From Cupriavidus sp. D39 (GTDB lineage Bacteria > Pseudomonadota > Gammaproteobacteria > Burkholderiales > Burkholderiaceae), in NCBI RefSeq assembly GCF_026627925.1, contig NZ_JAPNLE010000009.1, forward strand, positions 930,001 through 994,000: a stretch of DNA of 64,000 bases. Direction: 5' to 3'. Within the stretch, counting starts at the first letter, position 1, and every line of letters begins with the position of its first letter. The notes beneath the pieces were generated by a model that did not search any database, was not told where the DNA came from, and worked only from the letters and a program-made list of their open reading frames with translations. Positions 57,997 to 64,000 of the stretch are shown piece by piece. A program made the position numbers and the translations under genes.

Positions 57997-60900
57997 TCAT
58001 GAGTCCTCAGCCCGTAGCGCCAGGATCATGAACGCAGCATCCATGGTTCGCTGCATGCCGATCCAGATCGTTTTGGCGCCGGGCTCGCCATCACTCTTGC
58101 GGCCCAGGAAACCACCCAGTGACGCGATCAAGCGGATCATTTGATTGAGCGTGACGGGCGTCTTTGGGCGCGCCTTCTTCGCGAGTAGATACGCGCCTCG
58201 TATCTCATCGGCATCAAAGAATAGCGACGCGTCCAGGTCAGGGCAGGTTCTGCCCAAACGCATCAGTCGGGCAATGCGCCACGCCACCACCATGTAAAAC
58301 ACCAGGGCCCGTTCCACGCGGTCCATGTGGGATAACTGTAAAGCTTCCACCTTGCACCCGTTCTTCAGGACATTGAAGAACATCTGTCGGGTAAAGGACT
58401 GGCGCGGTGCTCGGCTTGTCCGGCCCGTTTCCAGCCCCTCCCCATAAGAACTGCTCGTGAGGTTTTCCCTCAAGCAGCTCACCCAGTGAGATTCATCGCA
58501 AGGGTTATGAGTCCTATCGGTGTGGCGACCACTTTCACGCGAACCCCTCCGCGCCCGACAGCGGGCGCGTCTTCCAGTCCCAGAACAGTCCCAGGACTCC
58601 GTAGAGGTACTCGTTACTCCATCGTCGCCACCCGACGCTCGTCTTCTGGCGTCGCTTGCGCCGCGTTAGCAGAGTTCGAACCTTCATTTCCAGATAGTCG
58701 CGCACCTCACTGAAGGCGCGACTGGCGTTGCCGACCCGGAAGTAGTTGACCCATCCCGCCACCGTAGCGTTGAGTTTCGCGACCAACTTCACGGCCGGGG
58801 TCGAGCCTCCATGCCGGATGATGTCGCGGATCCTCGCCTTGATGGCTTGGCGAGCCTTCTTCTTGGGGGTCATCAGGACGAAGTACCCGTTCCCCGCTCG
58901 TTTGCGCACGCGACGCAGGTCGAACCCCAGGAACCCAAAGGCGTCCTCCTTCAATGTATCCACCACAATGGTTTTCTCCGTGTTCAACTCGACGCCTAGC
59001 GGCACGAGTTGTTCCCGCAGACGCTGCAGGGCACGTTCAGCCCAGCCGCGTTTGGTGTGGTGGCCACTGACGGTGATGACAATGTCGTCAGCAAACCGGT
59101 GATAGTTCACTGCCTCGTAAGGGCCCTGTGCCGTCTTGCGTCGAATCTCGTCGAACATCCAGTCAATCTCATTCAAGTAGATGTTCGCAGCGAGTGGGCT
59201 GAATGGGCCACCTTGCGGTACCCCAACTCTGCCCGCTGCTTTGATAACCTGCTTGACCAAGTGCATGACCTGAGGATCCTGAATGCGTTTCGCGATCTTG
59301 CCCAACAGGGTTGAATGTTGAATTGTGTCAAAGTAGCGCGACAAATCCACATCAACCACCGTCGACATGCGCCGCAGCACACTGCGTCTGACTTCCGCCA
59401 GCGCGCGGTGTGGGGACCGCTTCGGTCGAAACCCGTAGGAGTTCGGGCAGAAGTCCGCCTCGAATACCGCTTCGAGGATGAGTTTCAGCGCCCCCTGCAC
59501 CACGCGGTCGCGGATGCATGGAACCTGGAGAACGCGGACCTTGCCATTGCTCTTCGGGATCTCTACCCTGCGGTTCGGCTTGGGTTCATACCTGCCTGTT
59601 TTGAGGTCTGCCTGAATCTCCGCAAGGAATACAGTACGTCCCGATGCCTCGATGTCTTCAAAACTCAGATCATCGATTCCCGGGGCACCGCCGTTCCTCT
59701 TGGCGATACGGTAGGCCTCGTCGAGGGTTTCACTCTTCGCAATATGTACGAAGAGCCCCCAGAAGCGATGAGTCTTGTCAGACTTCGCCTTGCGATATAT
59801 CCGCCTTCTCAGTTCCTGCAGACTGCCGGATGCCTTTGTCATTTCATCCCTGCCTCACCTTGTTGGACGGAGTACTCACCGGTCCGGGCCCTTCCCTCCG
59901 GGCGCGTTTTGCTGCACGCCCATCGACAGTACTACGACCCGATCCGTCACCCTGGCACCTATGCCCGCATTTCCCACTCGCGGTTATAACGGGCATCTCC
60001 TCGACGGGCTTTCTCCGCCGGGTGCCGAGGGCTTCTCCAGTTTCCACGTTATCCTTCACACCATGTCGCCGCTGATACCCCGCCGGTGAGAGTTGCCGCA
60101 TCGGACTCGTTTCGGACAACTCTTGCTGCTTTCGCGCGTTATCGACCGTCTCAGCCACCGGGTTTTCGTGTGACGAGGCTACATCTGCGTTCACTGCACG
60201 TTGCAACCTGGTGCGTTGCATACACTCCTTTCTGAGCATACTGTCGGAGGGCTCCGTCATCTTGCTTTCGCGCCATGACGCCTCCCGAGCTACGAGGCTT
60301 GAGTCTTTTGCCTCGGTCGGACTTACACCGACTGGATAACGTGTCCTTATCTGGACACACCAATCTCCCACCGGGCTCGATACCAATCGATCAGCTCGAC
60401 GACGGCATCTGTATCTTGAGCCTCCCGGTTGGTCAGCAGTCGCCACACGACAGGGGTAACGCCTGCCGGAGCGCCGATCTCCTGGGCCACTATGCAGGTG
60501 ACGGCTGGCCCCGTCTTACCCGGCAGCTTCACGCGTTGCGCACGTAACTCCTGCTTGACCTCGCGCGCCTTTTGGCCTGCGCGCCCCGGCAGGATGAAGC
60601 CGATCTCTCCCAGAGCTTCGCTGGCGTCTACCGTGTCCCACAGCTTGCCTGCCTCACCAAGGCTGCGGTTGTGTTGGGAACGTATCAGCCAGTCTGCAGG
60701 ATTGCCGAGCTCATTAGCACGCTCCATCATCGCAGCGATATCGCCTTCCCGATCCGCCACGTAGACCAGGCGAGTCTCAGGCAACATCGCGGCCTGTTCT
60801 GCAACGCGTTCGTAGCTTTCAGTCCACCGTACGCTCTCTGTAATACCAACCCGCTGCCCGTTTGCATCCAGCGGCTCCCGGGCCCACATCCAGGCGTCGA

Positions 60901-61303
60901 TCACACCGAGTGGTTCCCGATCCGGCGTCACAGCGTAGGTCGGATGCAGATACATCCCCCTCTGCGCTTCGTAGCTCAAGGGCCCGAGCCCATCGATCTC
61001 CTGGCCGTTAAAATTCAACTCGGTTGTGTCTGCAATGCACAGCACCACCGGGAATTGCCGCGCCCGCCCTGCCGTGCGCTCCCAATGCGGCTGCATCATG
61101 TCTGTCCACTCGACTTCCTCGTTGCCGAGAAATCGATAGGCAGCGATGGTCTCTGCCCAGTCTTCGCATGCGCCAGGAATGCTCGCAGTCGGCCTCGCAG
61201 CCAGTCGCTTCAGCAGCCCCTTCGCCCGTCGGTCCCGCCTTGGATCGCCAAGATCCAGCGCCTCAAATTCTTCGTCCACCCATGCCCCCGACTCGTTGTT
61301 CAT
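57997..61303 (-). CDS. IS4-family transposase, split by a group II intron
   Basis: A DDE transposase in two exons: 61303-60361 (314 codons plus one base) and 58385-57997. Exact joining gives 1,332 bases and 443 residues. Catalytic Asp candidates are D92 (LCIADTTELNF) and D184 (VYVADREGD). The joint rebuilds WYRARWEIEMFFNVLKNGCK, which is the YREK signature: Y, 2 residues, R, 3, E, 6, K. The catalytic Glu (residue 315) is the very codon split g|ag by the intron. Unspliced, translation stops four codons into the intron (GVSR, stop) and yields an inactive 317-residue peptide. The stop codon overlaps the left terminal repeat by one base. Confidence 0.93.
58448..58480 (-). ncRNA. Group II intron domain V
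   Basis: A 33-nucleotide hairpin with GAGC at its 5' side, a GAAA loop and a complementary AGCAGTTC end. It is the catalytic core common to all group II introns and lies 36 bases after the maturase stop region. Confidence 0.85.
58535..59842 (-). CDS. ltrA: Group II intron reverse transcriptase/maturase
   Basis: A 435-residue intron-encoded protein that helps splicing and retrohoming. RT motifs in order: GGAPGIDDLSFEDIE, IPKSNGKVRVLQVPCIRDRV, YGFRPKRSPHRALAEVR, VVDVDLSRYFDTI (first Asp about 164), GVPQGGPFSPLAANIYLNE and YHRFADDIVI (FADD at 250-253, a Tyr-to-Phe variant of YADD). The maturase X domain ends with WVNYFRVGNASRAFSEVRDY and KTSVGWRRWSNEYLYGVLGL. No HNH endonuclease follows, so homing would need priming from replication or another nick. 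Confidence 0.95.
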   Translation of the reverse strand: MTKASGSLQELRRRIYRKAKSDKTHRFWGLFVHIAKSETLDEAYRIAKRNGGAPGIDDLSFEDIEASGRTVFLAEIQADLKTGRYEPKPNRRVEIPKSNGKVRVLQVPCIRDRVVQGALKLILEAVFEADFCPNSYGFRPKRSPHRALAEVRRSVLRRMSTVVDVDLSRYFDTIQHSTLLGKIAKRIQDPQVMHLVKQVIKAAGRVGVPQGGPFSPLAANIYLNEIDWMFDEIRRKTAQGPYEAVNYHRFADDIVITVSGHHTKRGWAERALQRLREQLVPLGVELNTEKTIVVDTLKEDAFGFLGFDLRRVRKRAGNGYFVLMTPKKKARQAIKARIRDIIRHGGSTPAVKLVAKLNATVAGWVNYFRVGNASRAFSEVRDYLEMKVRTLLTRRKRRQKTSVGWRRWSNEYLYGVLGLFWDWKTRPLSGAEGFA

Positions 61304-61428
61304 TCGCGCTCAAAAAGCCAGGAGTAAACGCGAATCCGCACGAGTTTACAACCCCTCCCGCCCAAGTCCCATCAAATTCTGGTCGCACTGCGCCCGGTCA
61401 GGACGCTGGACTTTTGTATAAGGAGATG

Positions 61429-61437
61429 GGGTATACC
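61429..61437. repeat. Target site duplication, right (GGGTATACC)
   Basis: Identical to the nine bases at the left end of the IS. The LRAT reading frame resumes directly beyond it. Confidence 0.95.
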
Positions 61438-61486
61438 CTCTGCGCGGCGTCACGAGTTGGGCTCCTAGCGGCGGTTCCGCGCGCAT

Positions 61487-62239
61487 CGAGAAATCACTCC
61501 ATGTCACTGCGGCTCCGGTGTTCCCTTTCCATTCCTTGTGGGCGGAGTCGTCATGGCTTCGGCCGCTTTTCATCTGCCTGGCTCCTTCGTTGCAGCGTTG
61601 CTCCAGATCTTGCGAAATCCAAGCTCGCCAGCGCGAGTGAAGCGGCGGTGACAGCCCGGTTCGCATTGCCATTAACGCAATTCCGATGCCAGACGCAAAA
61701 ACACGGCGCGGCGCGTTACCCGCTTGACTGTCCTTGCTCATTCATCGCACTTTCTGAAGGGCCAGATTTTGTAGCGCACAGAGAGACCTGCCGCGCCGCT
61801 TGATCCAATGGCGTGCGCTGAGGCCGTTTGGGCTGAGGATTGATCTTTCGCGTCAAGCTGCGCTTGACCTTCCGAACCCTGTTCGGTGCGCGCAGAGAGG
61901 ACTGGCTCTGACCGTTCGCACGGCACCGCATGGACCAGGTATGGGAAGAGATAAACACGCCGATCGGAATTCAGCCTGCGCGCGCTCCGGCGTTCGAAAA
62001 TCGAACGCCGGCTCCCTTCGGGATCGGTACGCAGACGAATCCGGTCGCAACCAGTCGCTTGTCACCGATGGGTCCGCTTCGAGGGGCATCCCTGCTGATG
62101 GCGTTACAGGAAATATACTGGTAGTAGGCTTTTCACCCGCGAGGCGACCCTCATCCGCTGGTGACAGAAAGTTGTCCAAGAGACACGGCAGGGAACTCTG
62201 TAGGTATGGCGGCCGCGCGCGGCCGCCAGGAGATGCCAA
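61487..62239. other. Gap upstream of the AcoR-like gene
   Basis: No recognisable gene. It contains a perfect 11-bp hairpin (CCGGCGTTCGA-AAA-TCGAACGCCGG at 61987-62011) that could terminate transcription in either direction, and a 20-bp palindrome just before the activator start. Confidence 0.5.
62208..62227. promoter_or_regulatory. Perfect 20-bp palindrome next to the acoR ribosome site
   Basis: GGCGGCCGCGCGCGGCCGCC is fully symmetric and abuts the AGGAG ribosome site of the gene starting at 62240. It could be an operator or an RNA hairpin masking the ribosome site. Confidence 0.5.
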
Positions 62240-64000
62240 ATGCACAAGACGGGCACGCCGATGGACTGGTTCTCCAGCCCGGATCACGAAGCGAGCATCA
62301 TGTCCGCCTGGGAGCACTTGCTCAGTGGGGACGAATCGCGGTCCGCGGACTTGCGCGAGGTTGTCGGCGACTCGTGGCATCGCTGTCTGCATAGCCAGGT
62401 CGATCCGGGGGTAAGCCGGGCGCAACCGCCGCTGGACGCGGATCAATTGAAGGAGTGGCGTGCCAGGCATGAACGCCTCGTCAATGCCAGTTCGCCCCTG
62501 ATCGAGCAAACGCGGGATTTCCTTGCGCAAACCGGCACCATCATGCTGTTGACCGATCCGGATGGCATGATCCTCCAGCAGGAAGGAGACATGCGCATTA
62601 TCGAGCCGGCGGGTGAGGTAGGACTTGTCCCCGGCTGCAACTGGAAGGAACGCAATTGTGGGACCAATGCCATCGGGACTGCCCTGGCATTGCAGCAACC
62701 CGTGCAGATCCATGGCGCCGAGCATTTTTGCGCGGGCATAAAGCGCTGGACTTGTTCTGCCTCTGTGATTCGCGATCCGGTGGATGCTGGCGTACTCGGG
62801 GTCATTGATGTGTCGGGCCTTGCCCAGACGTATAGTCGGCACAGCCTTGCCCTGACAGTCGCGCTGGCAGGGCGAATCGAGGGCCGCCTCGCCAAGTTTT
62901 CGATGGAGCGCCGCCTGCACCTGCTTGATCGCTGCATGGCCTGTTTCGGTTCGGGGCGAAGCGATGGTGTGCTCGTCCTTGATGAGCGGGGGCGCCTGGT
63001 CAAGGCCAATCCGCAGGCCGCTTCCGCCCTAGCGCGGCTAGATGTGCACGCAGTATTGAATGATGCGTTTTCCGTCCCCGGCCTGGACATCGTTGCGAAC
63101 CCTGCCAAGGCCGGGCGTGCTCCCGAGTGGTTAAGCCTGGCACGGGTCGAAACCATCCACGAAGGACGGGACGTGCTTGGGTTCCTGGTCGTCATCCCCG
63201 CCGCCGTGCGTCAGGTCAGGTTGCCACCCACCCTCGGCGTGCGCGACGCTGGCAGCGAAGCAGCACCTGCGTTTAGCAGGGTTGTCGGAAAATGCACGGC
63301 ATTGCGTGCCGCCGTCGCGAAGGCACAGCGGTTGGCACCCTCGAAGGTTCCGGTGCTTCTGCTAGGCGAGACCGGTGTCGGCAAGGAATTGTTTGCCCAG
63401 GGAATCCATCAGGCCAGCGCCTGCGCCGACGGCCCGTTTGTCGCGCTCAATTGCGGCGGGCTATCGCGGGACCTGCTTGCAAGCGAGCTCTTTGGCTATG
63501 CGGATGGTGCCTTCACGGGTGCGCGCAAATCGGGGGCCGCCGGGAAAATCGAGGCCGCGAGCGGCGGCACATTGTTCCTGGATGAAATCGGCGAGATGCC
63601 CCTGGATATCCAGCCCCACTTGCTGCGGGTGCTGGAGGAGGGCGAGATCTATCGTCTCGGCGAGAACTCGCCGCGCAAAGTCGACTTTCGCCTGATCGCG
63701 GCCACGCATCGCAACCTGAGGGACGAAATCGCGGAAGGGAAATTCCGCATGGACTTGTTCTATCGGATTGCCGTGACCACTGTTTCGATACCACCGCTAC
63801 GTGACCGCAAGGACGACCTGCCTGGGCTGATCGCTCACTGGTTGACCCATCTTTGCGAGCGCTACGGCCTACCCGCGACTTCGTTCGACGACGAAGCCTA
63901 TGGGTGCCTTCTAACTTATGATTGGCCAGGTAATGTGCGCGAGCTGCGCAACGCGATTGAAGGCTCCCTGCTGATGGCGCAAGACGATGTGATCACCACG
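62240..64000 (+). CDS. acoR: AcoR-like sigma-54-dependent activator, partial (window end)
   Basis: An enhancer-binding protein of the acetoin-catabolism regulator type; 587 codons are present and the frame runs off the window. An N-terminal GAF-like sensor ([39 protein letters not shown]) is followed by the AAA+ domain: Walker [11 protein letters not shown], the sigma-54 contact loop DGAFTGA, Walker [13 protein letters not shown], then [20 protein letters not shown] and the [12 protein letters not shown] sensor II motif. The Fis-type HTH lies beyond the end. AGGAG and spacing support ATG 62240. Target operon (aco or an alcohol dehydrogenase) is outside the window. Confidence 0.9.
   Translation, partial: MHKTGTPMDWFSSPDHEASIMSAWEHLLSGDESRSADLREVVGDSWHRCLHSQVDPGVSRAQPPLDADQLKEWRARHERLVNASSPLIEQTRDFLAQTGTIMLLTDPDGMILQQEGDMRIIEPAGEVGLVPGCNWKERNCGTNAIGTALALQQPVQIHGAEHFCAGIKRWTCSASVIRDPVDAGVLGVIDVSGLAQTYSRHSLALTVALAGRIEGRLAKFSMERRLHLLDRCMACFGSGRSDGVLVLDERGRLVKANPQAASALARLDVHAVLNDAFSVPGLDIVANPAKAGRAPEWLSLARVETIHEGRDVLGFLVVIPAAVRQVRLPPTLGVRDAGSEAAPAFSRVVGKCTALRAAVAKAQRLAPSKVPVLLLGETGVGKELFAQGIHQASACADGPFVALNCGGLSRDLLASELFGYADGAFTGARKSGAAGKIEAASGGTLFLDEIGEMPLDIQPHLLRVLEEGEIYRLGENSPRKVDFRLIAATHRNLRDEIAEGKFRMDLFYRIAVTTVSIPPLRDRKDDLPGLIAHWLTHLCERYGLPATSFDDEAYGCLLTYDWPGNVRELRNAIEGSLLMAQDDVITT

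Larger units (their letters stand above)
58386..60360 (-). mobile_element. Group II intron (1,975 bp)
   Basis: The 5' end reads GTGTGTCCAGATAAGGAC, fitting the GUGYG rule, and the 3' end is TTTACCCGAC, fitting the terminal AY. Domain V is at 58448-58480: it starts GAGC (AGC catalytic triad), has a GAAA tetraloop and ends AGCAGTTC. Domain VI with a bulged A follows to the 3' end. About 515 bases of 5' RNA domains precede the maturase. No terminator-like hairpin is seen upstream in the exon, unlike the usual class IIC insertion context, so a sequence-specific (IIB-like) homing type is more likely. Confidence 0.93.
57979..61428 (-). mobile_element. IS4-family (IS50-like) insertion sequence carrying a group II intron
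   Basis: The element is bounded by 19-bp inverted repeats, CATCTCCTTATACAGAAGT at 57979-57997 and the complement of CATCTCCTTATACAAAAGT at 61410-61428, one mismatch apart. They resemble the Tn5/IS50 ends (CTGACTCTTATACACAAGT). Both sides carry the same 9-bp duplication. Total 3,450 bp; without the 1,975-bp intron it is 1,475 bp, the normal IS50-group size. It sits in the same orientation as the interrupted LRAT gene. Confidence 0.93.
57593..61486 (-). pseudogene. LRAT-domain protein gene, interrupted by an IS element
   Basis: A lecithin-retinol acyltransferase-like (NlpC/P60-related) thiol protein. The distal part keeps the catalytic His strand and Cys motif: HHGLYVGDGKVVHYAGL and RLLTNNCEHFCMWCL. 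The proximal part, MRAEPPLGAQLVTPRRGYT, lies beyond the inserted IS at 61486-61429. Removing the IS with one 9-bp target copy gives RRGYTHHGLYVGD across the joint and a 435-base, 144-residue frame. Such proteins are predicted to act as acyltransferases or amidases on lipids or peptides. The gene is inactive here unless the element excises precisely. Confidence 0.85.

Noticed and set aside
1..64000. CRISPR arrays, rRNA and tRNA genes
   Set aside because: No regularly spaced direct-repeat array was seen and no tRNA or rRNA sequence was recognised by eye; a covariance search (tRNAscan or Infernal) would settle the RNA question.

Overview
The window is high-GC, gene-dense DNA of a Burkholderiaceae-type betaproteobacterium, most likely Cupriavidus or a close relative (inference). 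Clues are the Bug/TctC-type solute receptor, a short H-NS protein with the GRGRAPAWL DNA-binding loop, a Burkholderia-style anthranilate dioxygenase operon and an AcoR activator. It reads as accessory or second-replicon DNA: metabolic and efflux operons alternate with many truncated gene remnants and mobile-element pieces.

Layout. 0-6.5 kb: an IS4-family remnant, then an RND efflux operon (adaptor, pump, outer-membrane factor). 6.5-13 kb: an IS5-like remnant, a DipZ-like thiol-redox protein, a Bug receptor and MarR regulator divergent from an amidohydrolase and DoxX pair. 13-18 kb: a lipoprotein/phospholipase C pair, the latter carrying an 82-bp tandem duplication, followed by remnants of an alkylsulfatase and DnaE2 and an ankyrin gene. 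18.9-25.4 kb: PstS-like and PsiF phosphate-linked proteins, a CzcA remnant, H-NS, hypotheticals and an IS6 remnant. 25.5-30.5 kb: acyl-CoA dehydrogenase divergent from an acyl-CoA ligase, then an orphan TnsA beside a repeat array and a Nudix remnant. 30.6-42 kb: a GGDEF/EAL protein, amino-acid permease, threonine-to-glycine pair (SDR threonine dehydrogenase plus Kbl) with a divergent XRE-cupin regulator, Ohr and an epoxide hydrolase. 42-48 kb: a PAS kinase with two response regulators, and an Old Yellow Enzyme divergent from an Rrf2 regulator with matching operators. 48.5-55.6 kb: andAc-Ad-Ab-Aa, an aromatic-acid transporter and catechol 1,2-dioxygenase, with divergent AraC/XylS activator; together they would import anthranilate (or a related acid), turn it into catechol and open the ring. 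56-64 kb: an MFS exporter, a nested mobile element, and an AcoR-like sigma-54 activator cut by the window end.

The most striking object lies at 57.6-61.5 kb. An LRAT-family gene is interrupted by an IS4-family (IS50-like) element with 19-bp inverted repeats and 9-bp target duplications. The IS transposase gene is itself interrupted by a 1,975-bp group II intron. The intron lies inside the codon of the catalytic glutamate of the YREK motif, and its exact removal restores a 443-residue transposase.

A second pattern is technical or evolutionary: ten genes or remnants are each put back in one frame by adding one base (two in two cases) inside a short run of identical bases. All lesions are losses. 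This looks like uncorrected long-read indels, though real decay is possible; coordinates below treat them as frameshifted genes.
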